From NCBI GenBank assembly GCA_965217685.1, contig CBDCIZ010000003.1, forward strand, positions 3,472,001-3,536,000: a DNA stretch of 64,000 nucleotides, in the 5' to 3' direction. The DNA is from Aurantimonas sp965217685. GTDB lineage: Bacteria > Pseudomonadota > Alphaproteobacteria > Rhizobiales > Rhizobiaceae. The position numbers were made by a program, and so were the translations under genes. Below the pieces are notes generated by a model, which made no database searches, had not been told where the DNA came from, and saw nothing but the letters and a program-made list of their open reading frames with translations. Positions 28,464-37,078 of this stretch are shown in pieces; positions within the stretch are counted from its first letter, which is position 1; each line of letters begins with the position of its first letter.

Positions 28464-30595
28464 CGCCTGGCCTCCGCGCCGGTCGCTCGGGTGGATAGCG
28501 CGCCACCGCTTGCACCCCTGGTCGCGCCCCTGCTGGCGCCGGCCTCGGCGACCGCATCCGATAGCGCCCGCGAATCGGCTCGGGGCAAGGCGAGATAGGT
28601 CCCGCCCATCTTGTCGGCAATGGCGCGCGCGGCCGGGCCGGGCCGCTGGCCGACGTCGACGATGAGGCTTCGGTAGCCGCTGGCGCGAACATTGGCCGCG
28701 GCGGCCATGGCGTCGGTGTTGGCCTTGGCGCGGCCAGCGACGCCGTCGGCGCTAATATTGGCGCGTCCGTCGGTGAGGAGGGCGATGAGCGGCGTGCGGC
28801 CATCGCGCGCCGAGGCCCGTGCAAGAGACAGCGCCGCCGTGATGCCGCTGGCGAGCGGCGTGCCGCCGCCGCCGGGAAACGCCGAAAGCGCCCGCTTGGC
28901 GCGCGTCAGCGACCGGGTTTCGGGCAACAGTATATCCGCTCTGGTGCCACGGAAGGCAACGAGCGCGACGCGGTCGCGGCGGACATAACATTCGGCGAGG
29001 ATCAACTCGACGGCGCCCTTGGCCTCGGCCAGACGCGCCAGCGCCGCCGAGCCCGAAGCGTCGACGGCGAAGATCGTCGCGGTCTCCTGCTTCCCCTTGA
29101 AGCGACGCACGCGAATGTCGTCGGAGCGTATGTGGACGCGGCTTGGCGTTCGGATCGAGCTTGCGTCCCGCACGAATTCGACCTCCTCGGATATGGCGGC
29201 CTCCCGACGCCGCAGAGGCTGCCAGGGCGCCGCGGCCGTGAGCGTCGCGATCAGGTCGATGCGGTCGCGGCGCGGATCGCCGGCGCGCGTGCCGACGACG
29301 CGGCCGCGCTTCGCAGACTTGGCCGCGGGGCCCGAGCGGCCCGGCGAACGCTGGAACGGCGCCGGACGCGCCAGCGCCGCGAGCCGTTCCAGAAGATCGG
29401 CGGGCAGTTCGGCCGGTGCGGTATCGATCGCCATGTCTTCGGGGGGCGTCTGGGACGCGGTCTCGTCGTCGCCCTTCTCGGGACGGTCGTCCCGTTCGAA
29501 GGGGGCGTCGCCGTTTCGAGGATCATAATCCTCGTCGCGATCTTCGCCCCGCGCGTCGTTCTCCTGGTCGTCGTTCTCTTCGGCGGGCTCCGGCATCATC
29601 TGCGGCATCTGCGTCGCGCGTGGGCCGAGCACGTGGCGGACAGCGATTTCGAGGGCCGCTTCGTCGATCCTGTCACCGCCGGCGAGCGCCGCGGCGGCGC
29701 GGGCGGCGGCCAGCGCCTGGATCGGCGCGCGCAGCGAGGCAACACCGAGGGCGACCGCGGCCTGGACGATCAGCTCCAGCATGCGGTCGTCGGCGACGAC
29801 ATTCGGAAGGCGGGCGCGGGCCTCCGCGAGAGCGCCGGCGTCGAGATTGCGCAGGAGACAGGGGCTGCGCAAGCGGTCTGCTCCGACCGGCACTTCCGAA
29901 CCAGACTCGGTTGAGGGTTCCACCTCGTGCGCTTGCTGCGCCGCACCGGCACGGCGCGGATCGGCACCGTCGAGATCGACGACCAGGGCGAGGCGCTCGG
30001 TGATCGCGGTGGGCGGTGTCTCGTCGGCGTCCATGCCCTCGTCGAGCGCCAGCAGACCGAAGCGGGCGGCGCGGTCGAGGGACAGGCCATCGCGCTCGAC
30101 GGCGACGCGGCCGGTATCGAGGACGTTGGCGAGGATACCGCTCGCCTCGCGGCCCATACGCTCGGCCATGGCGACCATGAGGACACCGCCATCGGCGCGA
30201 GCCAGCAGCCCGACCTCGGCGATCGGGCGACCGGCGGCGAGCGTCGCGGCGAGATCGAGCCCGCCGGTGAGCGTGGCGCCACCGGCGCCGGCCGGCAGCC
30301 GAAGGACGGGGGTGCCCTCCGGCAAAACTTTGCGAAGCTCGGCGAGAAGCGCATCGCGCGCAAAGCCGGCGCGCGAGCGCAGCCGCAGGCCGAGCGTCGG
30401 ATCGACCGCCAGAAGCGCGATCGCCTCGCGCGCGGTGCGCCAGAGCGAACCGGGTGATGGCGGCGGCGCGTCGGGCGTTTCGTCTGCGGATGATGGATTG
30501 CTCGGCGAGGGCCGAATGCCGGCTGGACCGGGATCGCGCGAACCACCTGCGTGGCGGGCGCCTCTCGTAAAGTCTTCGACCTCGCCCGGGCTCAC
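28460..30595 (-). CDS. bchD: Magnesium chelatase subunit D
   Basis: 711-residue AAA-like subunit that joins BchI to form the motor inserting Mg2+ into protoporphyrin IX with BchH. The N-terminal AAA module (about residues 50-330) is degenerate, as usual for BchD. An acidic, Asp/Glu-rich linker follows (about 355-400). The C-terminal half is a von Willebrand A domain with the metal site FAVDASGSAALAR and a second loop GGGGTPLASGI. It overlaps bchI by four bases upstream and bchO downstream, so the three are translated as one unit. Confidence 0.93.
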   Translation of the reverse strand: MSPGEVEDFTRGARHAGGSRDPGPAGIRPSPSNPSSADETPDAPPPSPGSLWRTAREAIALLAVDPTLGLRLRSRAGFARDALLAELRKVLPEGTPVLRLPAGAGGATLTGGLDLAATLAAGRPIAEVGLLARADGGVLMVAMAERMGREASGILANVLDTGRVAVERDGLSLDRAARFGLLALDEGMDADETPPTAITERLALVVDLDGADPRRAGAAQQAHEVEPSTESGSEVPVGADRLRSPCLLRNLDAGALAEARARLPNVVADDRMLELIVQAAVALGVASLRAPIQALAAARAAAALAGGDRIDEAALEIAVRHVLGPRATQMPQMMPEPAEENDDQENDARGEDRDEDYDPRNGDAPFERDDRPEKGDDETASQTPPEDMAIDTAPAELPADLLERLAALARPAPFQRSPGRSGPAAKSAKRGRVVGTRAGDPRRDRIDLIATLTAAAPWQPLRRREAAISEEVEFVRDASSIRTPSRVHIRSDDIRVRRFKGKQETATIFAVDASGSAALARLAEAKGAVELILAECYVRRDRVALVAFRGTRADILLPETRSLTRAKRALSAFPGGGGTPLASGITAALSLARASARDGRTPLIALLTDGRANISADGVAGRAKANTDAMAAAANVRASGYRSLIVDVGQRPGPAARAIADKMGGTYLALPRADSRALSDAVAEAGASRGATRGASGGALSTRATGAEARR

Positions 30596-31617
30596 GCCGC
30601 TTCGAGCTCTTCGACGGCGCGGGCGACACGGGCGGTCGATCCCGCTTCGTCGAGCGGGTCGCGCCGCAGGCGGTGTGAGAGAACCAACGGGGCAAGGCGG
30701 GCGAGATGCGTCCAGGCGACGATTTCGTCACCGTCGAGGGCGGCGAGTGCCCGTGCGGTACGCATCAGGGTCAGCTCGCCTCGCAGGCCATCCGTGCCAA
30801 GGCGCATCGCCAGCTGCGAGGCTTTTTCGAGCGTTTCATCGGGGACGGCGACGTCGTTCAGCCGCATGCGCGCTGTCTGAATGGCATTTGCGACGCCCGC
30901 GTTGGCGTCGGCATAGCGCGCGACGAAGCCGGCCGGGTCGCGCTCGAACGCGTCGCGGCGTTTGACGACGTCGATGCGGATGGCGATGTCGGTCGGTGTC
31001 GTGACTTCGACCGACAGGCCGAAGCGGTCGAGGAGCTGCGGGCGCAGCTCGCCCTCTTCCGGATTGCCGCTGCCGACGAGGACGAAACGGGCCGGATGTC
31101 GCACGGAAAGACCCTCGCGCTCGACGACGTTCTCGCCGGAGGCCGCGACGTCCAGCAGCAGATCGACGAGGTGGTCCTCGAGAAGGTTGATCTCGTCGAT
31201 ATAGAGAAAGCCGCGATGGGCCTTGGCGAGAAGACCGGGTTCGTAGTGCTTTTCGCCGGCGGTGAGCGCCCGCTCGAGGTCGAGCGAGCCGACGATCCGG
31301 TCTTCGGTCGCGCCGAGCGGCAGGTCGACGACCGGCACCGGCACCGTGGTTTCGCCGAGGGGTTGCCCCCGAGCGATCTTTTCGCGGCAGACGTCGCAGA
31401 CGTCGGAGGGCTGAGCCGGGTCGCAGCGATAGACGCAGCCGCTCGCCCGCATGGTGGGCAGCACGGCCGCGAGTGCGCGCACGGCGGTCGACTTGCCGGT
31501 GCCGCGATCGCCGAAGACCAGGACACCACCGACCGCCGGATCGATCGCGGCGATCGTCAGCGCAAGCTTCATCTCGTCCTGGCCGACGATGGCGGAAAAG
31601 GGGAAGGCGGTTCTCAT
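30592..31617 (-). CDS. bchI: Magnesium chelatase ATPase subunit I
   Basis: 341-residue AAA+ ATPase of Mg chelatase. Motifs: Walker A GDRGTGKST near residue 43, the family loop PVVDLPLGATEDRIVGSLD, Walker B FLYIDEINLLEDH, sensor 1 LVGSGNPEEGELRPQLLDRFGL, and the C-terminal LSHRLRRDPLDEAGSTARV, all nearly identical to Rhodobacter BchI and unlike CobS or generic MoxR. The ATG at 31617 matches the family N-terminus; the frame runs further upstream to 31881 without homology. No Shine-Dalgarno precedes it. No bchH or reaction-centre gene is in the window. Confidence 0.95.
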   Translation of the reverse strand: MRTAFPFSAIVGQDEMKLALTIAAIDPAVGGVLVFGDRGTGKSTAVRALAAVLPTMRASGCVYRCDPAQPSDVCDVCREKIARGQPLGETTVPVPVVDLPLGATEDRIVGSLDLERALTAGEKHYEPGLLAKAHRGFLYIDEINLLEDHLVDLLLDVAASGENVVEREGLSVRHPARFVLVGSGNPEEGELRPQLLDRFGLSVEVTTPTDIAIRIDVVKRRDAFERDPAGFVARYADANAGVANAIQTARMRLNDVAVPDETLEKASQLAMRLGTDGLRGELTLMRTARALAALDGDEIVAWTHLARLAPLVLSHRLRRDPLDEAGSTARVARAVEELEAA

Positions 31618-31629
31618 GGTCGAAAGGCT

Positions 31630-31659
31630 AGCCGCTTTGCCGCGGCTTGAGAAGCGGCT
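31630..31659 (-). promoter_or_regulatory. Hairpin just upstream of bchI
   Basis: An 8-bp perfect inverted repeat, AGCCGCTT (31630-31637) with AAGCGGCT (31652-31659), lies in the bchI leader, 13 bases before its ATG. No T tract follows. It could shape translation initiation, since no ribosome-binding site is visible there. Confidence 0.35.
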
Positions 31660-31867
31660 CGACACGTAAGTTCGCCGAGACGACCAAAGAGCGTTCGCCG
31701 CACTCGGCTGGGATCGAAGCGGTCCTGGTCGAAGTTCGAACCGAAGCTGGAAATGCGTTCGGGTTCCGGCTAACAGCGGGCGAGGAAACGTCGGTCCGGC
31801 GGAGCCCCGTTTGCCGCTGCCCTGGACTTCTTTCAGCCCGAACACCCAAGCCCCGAAGGAACCGCCC

Positions 31868-32629
31868 ATGCGCTTTGCCACCTATCCGAGCCTCGACGGC
31901 AAGAGCGTGGTCGTGACCGGCGGTGCGTCGGGCATCGGCGCGGAGATGGTGCGTGGCTTTGCCGGGCAGGGCGCCCGGGTCGGCTTCGTCGATATTGACA
32001 CGGCGGGCGGCGAGACGCTGGCGACCGAACTCGACGCCGCAGGCGGCCATGTCCGTTTTGCCCCTTGCGATCTTCGCGACATCGACAGCCTGAAGCAGGC
32101 ACTCGAAACCCTTGTCGAGGCCAACGGGCCGGCATTGGTGCTGGTGAACAACGCTGCCCGCGACGACCGGCACGGTTGGCAGGACGTGACGCCCGACTAT
32201 TGGGACGAGCGCCAGGCGACCAATCTCAGGCACATGTTCTTCGCCACCCAGGCGCTGGCGCCCGGCATGATCGAGGCCGGCGGCGGCTCGGTCATCAACA
32301 TGGGATCGAATTCCTGGTGGGAGGCGGGCGGCAAGATGCCGGCCTATACCACCGCCAAGGCCGGAGTTCACGGCATGACGCGCTCCTTCGCCCGCGATCT
32401 CGGGCCGCATCGCATCCGCGTGAACACCGTGGTGCCGGGCTGGATCATGACCGCCCGCCAGAAGGAGCTCTGGGTGACCGGGGAGGCGATCGAACGCCAT
32501 CGCGCCCGCCAGTGCCTGCCCGATCTCATCGAGCCGGAATTCGTCGTCCGCATGGTGCTGTTCCTCGCCTCCGACGACGCGGCCATGTGCACGGCCAACA
32601 ACTACATGGTCGAAGCCGGCTCGATATGA
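31868..32629 (+). CDS. SDR family oxidoreductase, similar to D-xylose 1-dehydrogenase XylB
   Basis: 253-residue short-chain dehydrogenase. NAD-binding motif TGGASGIGAEM near residue 17; catalytic Ser in MGSNSW, Tyr and Lys in AYTTAKAG. The N-terminus YPSLDGKSVVVTGG, the segment DERQATNLRHMFFATQALAPGM and the end LFLASDDAAMCT follow Caulobacter XylB closely, so a sugar 1-dehydrogenase feeding the non-phosphorylated pentose route is likely. No other genes of such a route are adjacent. GAAGGAA precedes the start. Divergent from bchI. Confidence 0.82.
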   Translation: MRFATYPSLDGKSVVVTGGASGIGAEMVRGFAGQGARVGFVDIDTAGGETLATELDAAGGHVRFAPCDLRDIDSLKQALETLVEANGPALVLVNNAARDDRHGWQDVTPDYWDERQATNLRHMFFATQALAPGMIEAGGGSVINMGSNSWWEAGGKMPAYTTAKAGVHGMTRSFARDLGPHRIRVNTVVPGWIMTARQKELWVTGEAIERHRARQCLPDLIEPEFVVRMVLFLASDDAAMCTANNYMVEAGSI

Positions 32630-32694
32630 GCGCCCGGCCGGCGTCCATCACGGCGCCATGCGCCACCCCGTAACCACATCCGGCAGAGCCCTTC

Positions 32695-33597
32695 ATGCAA
32701 AAGCCCCGCGGCGTCCTCCTCGGCATTCTGCTCGTCGCCTCGTCGGGCCTCGTCCTGTCGTCGATGGACACGATCGCCAAGGTTCTGTCGGGCAGCCTGC
32801 CGGTGATCGAGATCGTCTGGGCCCGCTATTTCTTCCACACCGTGGTGATGACCGGTTATCTCGGCGCGACAACCGGCACCCGGTTCCTCAAGAGCGAACG
32901 GCCGGTGCTGCAGGTCGTGCGCGGCACCATGCTGCTCATCGGCACGGTGCTGATGTATTTCGCCCTGTCGAAGGTGCCACTCGCGGAGGTGACGGCGGTG
33001 CAGTTCTCGTCGCCGGTGATGGTGACGGTGCTGTCCGTGCTGTTTCTCGGAGAGCGCATCGGCCTGCCACGCATCCTGGCGGTGCTGGCCGGCTTCGGCG
33101 GCGTGCTGTTGATCACCCGGCCCGGCTTTGCCGGCACCGATCCCTATCTTTTTCTGCCGCTGGGGGCGGCCGTGGTCTTCTCGGTCTATTTCCTTCTGAC
33201 CCGGACCCTGTCCGGTCCGCAGGACGCGGCCTCGACCCTCTTCAACACGACGGCTGTCGGGTCGATCGTCCTGACCGCTCTCGTGCCCTTCGTCTGGGTC
33301 GCGCCGACGCTGCCCGAATTCGTGCTGATGGTGGCGATCGGCACGCTCGGCGCACTCGGCCATTTCTGCATCGTCAAGGGTTTTTCCTTCGCCTCGGCCT
33401 CGACGCTCTCGCCGTTCCTGTATTCTCAGGTGCTGTTCGCCAGCCTCTACAGCATCTTCCTGATCGGCGATCCGCTGCGCTGGAACATGGTGGTCGGTGC
33501 TTTGGTGCTCGTCGCCAGCGGATTGTTCATCTGGTGGCGCGAAAATCGCAGGCGGCCTGATCTGCAGCCGGCCGATCAAATCTTGGCCGAGGCGTAG
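32695..33597 (+). CDS. DMT family transporter (EamA domains)
   Basis: 300 residues with ten predicted membrane helices in two EamA repeats; the first repeat ends near residue 130 and the second runs 140-285. The conserved EAVTAVQFSSPVMVTVLSVLFLGE-like segment (helices 4-5 of repeat 1) and its echo in repeat 2 are visible. Inner-membrane exporter of small metabolites; substrate unknown. It follows the SDR gene on the same strand, 65 bases on, so the two may be cotranscribed. Confidence 0.85.
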   Translation: MQKPRGVLLGILLVASSGLVLSSMDTIAKVLSGSLPVIEIVWARYFFHTVVMTGYLGATTGTRFLKSERPVLQVVRGTMLLIGTVLMYFALSKVPLAEVTAVQFSSPVMVTVLSVLFLGERIGLPRILAVLAGFGGVLLITRPGFAGTDPYLFLPLGAAVVFSVYFLLTRTLSGPQDAASTLFNTTAVGSIVLTALVPFVWVAPTLPEFVLMVAIGTLGALGHFCIVKGFSFASASTLSPFLYSQVLFASLYSIFLIGDPLRWNMVVGALVLVASGLFIWWRENRRRPDLQPADQILAEA

Positions 33598-33801
33598 ACA
33601 GGCGCGCCGACCCGCTTAAGTAGGCAGTCAACGCTAGCCGGCGGGCACCGGAACCGGGAGCCGACGCGAGGATGACCCGGCCGGGTCGTTGCGTCGCTCG
33701 CGGCCTTTGGACAAGCCGGCCCGACCTTTTCCTGACGACCGATGGCCAAGACGGGTCATCGCCGCTTTCCGCATCGAAGACAACAGAACGGGGACATTCT
33801 C

Positions 33802-35883
33802 ATGAGCGCCAATCCGAAGGTAGCCGCCTCGACCGGAAACGACAGCGCACAGGCCTGCATCGACACGATCCGCACCCTCACCATGGATGCGGTGCTGAAG
33901 GCCAAGTCCGGCCATGTCGGCGCGCCGCTGGGCCTGGCGACGGTCGGGCATACGCTGTGGCACGATTTCCTGCGCACCGACCCGGCCGTGCCGGACTGGC
34001 CGAACCGCGACCGCTTCGTACTTTCGGTCGGCCACGGATCGATGCTGCTTTATTCGCTGCTGTATCTGGCCGGCGTCAAGGAAATCGACGCCGACGGCAA
34101 GCCGACCGGCAAGGCCGCCGTGTCGCTCGCAGATATCGAGGCGTTCCGGCAGCTCGATTCCAAGACGCCGGGCCATCCCGAATACCGCATGACCACCGGC
34201 GTCGAGACGACCACCGGTCCCCTCGGTCAGGGCTGCGCCAACTCGGTCGGCATGGCGATCGCCGAGCGCTGGTTGGCTGCCCATTTCAACCGACCGGACT
34301 ACACCATCTTCAACCACGACACCTACGTCTTCTGCGGCGATGGCGACATGATGGAGGGCGTTTCGGGCGAGGCGGCCTCGATGGCCGGACACCTGAAATT
34401 GTCGAACCTGTGCTGGGTCTACGATAACAACAAGGTTTCGATCGAGGGCTACACCGAGCTCACCTTCTCCGAGGACGTCGCCAAGCGCTTCGAGGGCTAT
34501 GGCTGGAAGACGTTGCACGTCGCCGACGCCAACGATGCGGACGCCATTCGCAACGCGATCGGCAAATTCCGCTCGACCACCGACGCGCCGACGCTGATCG
34601 TCGTCGACAGCGTCATCGGCTACGGCCTCAAGAAGCAGCAGGGCACCGCCAAGGCTCATGGCGAGGGCTTCGACGCTGAGGACGTCAAGGGTGCCAAGGC
34701 CTTCTACGGCGTTCCCGACAAGAGCTTCTACGTGCCGGAAGGCGTCTCCGAGACTTTCCAGGCAGCCATAACCGAGCGTGGCCAGCCGCTGCGCGAGGAG
34801 TGGGAAAAGAACTTCGCCGCCTATGCCGGGGCGCATCCCGAACTCGCCAAGGCGTTCGAGTTGATGCGTCGCAACCAGCTGCCGGAGGGCTGGGACGCGG
34901 ACATTCCGACCTTCCCGGCCGACGAAAAGGGCATGGCCTCGCGCGAGGCCGGCGGCAAGGTGCTGAACGCCATCGCCGATCACGTGCCGGCGCTGGTCGG
35001 CGGCTCGGCCGATCTCGCCCCGTCCAACAAGACCAAGCTCGAATTCGAGGGTGCCGGGCAGTTGAAGGCTGGCCATTACGGCGGTCGCAACATGCATTTC
35101 GGCATCCGCGAGCACGCCATGGGCGCCATCGCCAACGGCATGTCGATCAGCTATCTGCGCGCCTATGCGTCGACCTTCCTGGTCTTCTCCGACTATATGC
35201 GCGCGCCGATCCGCCTCGCGGCGATCATGGAGGTCCCGACGATCTTCGTCTTCACCCATGACTCGATCGGCGTCGGTGAGGACGGACCGACCCACCAGCC
35301 GATCGAACAGCTCGCCTCGCTCCGCGCCATCCCCGGCATCGACGTGGTACGGCCGGCCGACGCCAACGAGGTGACCGAGGCCTGGAAGGGCGCCATGCGC
35401 CATATCCACAAGCCGACTGCGATCGTTCTGTCGCGCCAGCCGCTGCCGACGATCGATCGGTCGAAATACCATGCGGCATCCGGTGCCGCAAAGGGTGGCT
35501 ACGTGCTCGCCGACAGCGGCAAGGGCGAGCCGGAGATCATCCTCATCGGGACCGGCAGCGAGGTGTCGCTCTGCCTGGGCGCCTACGAGACGCTTGTCTC
35601 CGAGGGCGTGAAGGCACGGGTCGTCTCGATGCCGTCCTTCAACATCTTCGAGAGCCAGGATCAGGCCTACCGGGATAGCGTGCTGCCGCCGAGCGTCAGG
35701 AAGCGCATCGCCGTCGAGCAGGCCTCGTCCTTCGGCTGGGAGCGCTATGTCGGCCTCGACGGCGAGACGGTGACCATGTCGAGCTTCGGCGCTTCGGCGC
35801 CGATCAAGAAGCTGCAGGAAAAGTTCGGCTTCACCGCCGAGAATGTCCTCGCCGTGGCGCGCCGGCAGCTCGCCAAGCACTGA
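33802..35883 (+). CDS. tkt: Transketolase
   Basis: 693-residue thiamine-diphosphate enzyme of the pentose phosphate pathway. The TPP/metal motif GDGDMMEGVSGEAASMAG is near residue 185, with the Asn following in VYDNNKVSI. Catalytic histidines are in SGHVGAP, GPLGQG context and THDSIGVGEDGPTHQP; the pyrimidine-binding Glu lies in FGIREHAMG. All three domains are complete. ATG 33802 is preferred over 33742. A strong terminator follows. Rhizobiales tkt is usually followed by gap and pgk; here gnd follows. Confidence 0.96.
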   Translation: MSANPKVAASTGNDSAQACIDTIRTLTMDAVLKAKSGHVGAPLGLATVGHTLWHDFLRTDPAVPDWPNRDRFVLSVGHGSMLLYSLLYLAGVKEIDADGKPTGKAAVSLADIEAFRQLDSKTPGHPEYRMTTGVETTTGPLGQGCANSVGMAIAERWLAAHFNRPDYTIFNHDTYVFCGDGDMMEGVSGEAASMAGHLKLSNLCWVYDNNKVSIEGYTELTFSEDVAKRFEGYGWKTLHVADANDADAIRNAIGKFRSTTDAPTLIVVDSVIGYGLKKQQGTAKAHGEGFDAEDVKGAKAFYGVPDKSFYVPEGVSETFQAAITERGQPLREEWEKNFAAYAGAHPELAKAFELMRRNQLPEGWDADIPTFPADEKGMASREAGGKVLNAIADHVPALVGGSADLAPSNKTKLEFEGAGQLKAGHYGGRNMHFGIREHAMGAIANGMSISYLRAYASTFLVFSDYMRAPIRLAAIMEVPTIFVFTHDSIGVGEDGPTHQPIEQLASLRAIPGIDVVRPADANEVTEAWKGAMRHIHKPTAIVLSRQPLPTIDRSKYHAASGAAKGGYVLADSGKGEPEIILIGTGSEVSLCLGAYETLVSEGVKARVVSMPSFNIFESQDQAYRDSVLPPSVRKRIAVEQASSFGWERYVGLDGETVTMSSFGASAPIKKLQEKFGFTAENVLAVARRQLAKH

Positions 35884-35894
35884 TCGTTTCGAGA

Positions 35895-35929
35895 CGCCGC
35901 CGGACCTCACATCGTCCGGCGGCGTTTTT
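35895..35929 (+). terminator. Rho-independent terminator of tkt
   Basis: An 11-bp GC stem (35895-35905 with 35914-35924), an 8-base loop, then TTTTT. It lies 11 bases after the tkt stop. Confidence 0.92.
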
Positions 35930-36028
35930 CTTTGGCCGGTCGCCGGGCTCGACATTGGTTCGCAGCGGCGCGGTATTCTGGATCGCCCTTTGATGGCGAT
36001 CCGTGGAGCAATTCGAAAGGACATCATC

Positions 36029-37006
36029 ATGCAGATCGGGATCATCGGCCTCGGCCGAATGGGTGGCAACATCGCGCGGCGCCTGATGAAGGGGGGCCAT
36101 GACTGCGTCGTCTACGACCGTGACGACAAGGCTGTGTCGACGCTGGCCGGCGAGGGTGCCGTCGCCGCCTCCGGCCTGGCCGACATGAAGGACAAGCTCG
36201 GCGCCCCACGCGTTTTCTGGGTGATGTTGCCGGCGGGCAAGCCGACCGAAGAGACCGTCGCCGAGATCGCCGCCATGGTCGATAAAGGCGACATCGTCAT
36301 CGACGGCGGCAACAGCTTCTACAAGGACGACATCCGACGGGCCGCCAAACTCGCCGAGACGGGCGTCGAATATGTCGATGTTGGCACATCGGGCGGCGTC
36401 TGGGGCCTGGAGCGTGGCTATTGCATGATGATCGGCGGCAATGCGGAGATCGTGAAGCATCTCGATCCGGTCTTCGGCACACTGGCGCCCGGATACGGCG
36501 ACATCCCGCGCACCGCCCATCGCAACTCCGACGACGAGCGGGCCGAGAAGGGCTACATCCATGCCGGTCCCGCCGGCGCCGGGCATTTCGTGAAGATGGT
36601 CCACAACGGCATCGAATACGGCCTGATGCAGGCCTATGCCGAGGGCTTCGACATCCTGGCGACCAAGAACTCCAAGGACCTGCCGGAAAACCAGCGCTAC
36701 GATCTCAACCTCGGCGACATCTCCGAGGTCTGGCGGCGCGGCTCGGTGATCTCGTCCTGGCTCCTAGACCTGACGGCGGACGCGCTGGCGAGCGACGGCA
36801 AGCTGTCGCATTTCACCGGCAATGTCGCCGACAGCGGCGAGGGCCGCTGGACGATCGAGGCGGCAATCGAGGAGGCCGTTCCGGCGAACGTCTTGTCGGC
36901 GGCGCTGTTCGCCCGCTTCCGCTCCCGCGAAGAGGCGACCTTCGGCGACCGGCTGCTGTCGGCCATGCGCTTCGGCTTCGGTGGCCACGTGGAGATCCCT
37001 CAGTAG
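36029..37006 (+). CDS. gnd: 6-phosphogluconate dehydrogenase, decarboxylating (short GntZ type)
   Basis: 325 residues, the short bacterial form rather than the ~470-residue E. coli Gnd. It has the N-terminal Rossmann motif IGIIGLGRMGGNIARRL, the substrate-binding loop DGGNSFYKDD, GTSGGVWG, and the catalytic-region HAGPAGAGHFVKMVHNGIEYG with the key lysine. It converts 6-phosphogluconate to ribulose 5-phosphate; short forms often prefer NAD+. It is the second pentose-phosphate gene after tkt, but a terminator lies between them, so it has its own promoter. Confidence 0.93.
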   Translation: MQIGIIGLGRMGGNIARRLMKGGHDCVVYDRDDKAVSTLAGEGAVAASGLADMKDKLGAPRVFWVMLPAGKPTEETVAEIAAMVDKGDIVIDGGNSFYKDDIRRAAKLAETGVEYVDVGTSGGVWGLERGYCMMIGGNAEIVKHLDPVFGTLAPGYGDIPRTAHRNSDDERAEKGYIHAGPAGAGHFVKMVHNGIEYGLMQAYAEGFDILATKNSKDLPENQRYDLNLGDISEVWRRGSVISSWLLDLTADALASDGKLSHFTGNVADSGEGRWTIEAAIEEAVPANVLSAALFARFRSREEATFGDRLLSAMRFGFGGHVEIPQ

Positions 37007-37078
37007 GTCCGGCGTCGCGGCGCTCCCTATAGATCGGCCTGCGCCCAGCACCGCGAGAGCGTTGCAGGGAAAGGCTCA

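Noticed and set aside
29781..30965. 394-residue plus-strand frame opposite bchD/bchI
   Set aside because: Antisense of strongly conserved bch genes; Arg/Ser-rich with no domain.
31618..31867. PpsR/CrtJ operator between bchI and the SDR gene
   Set aside because: No TGT-N12-ACA pair is present on either strand.
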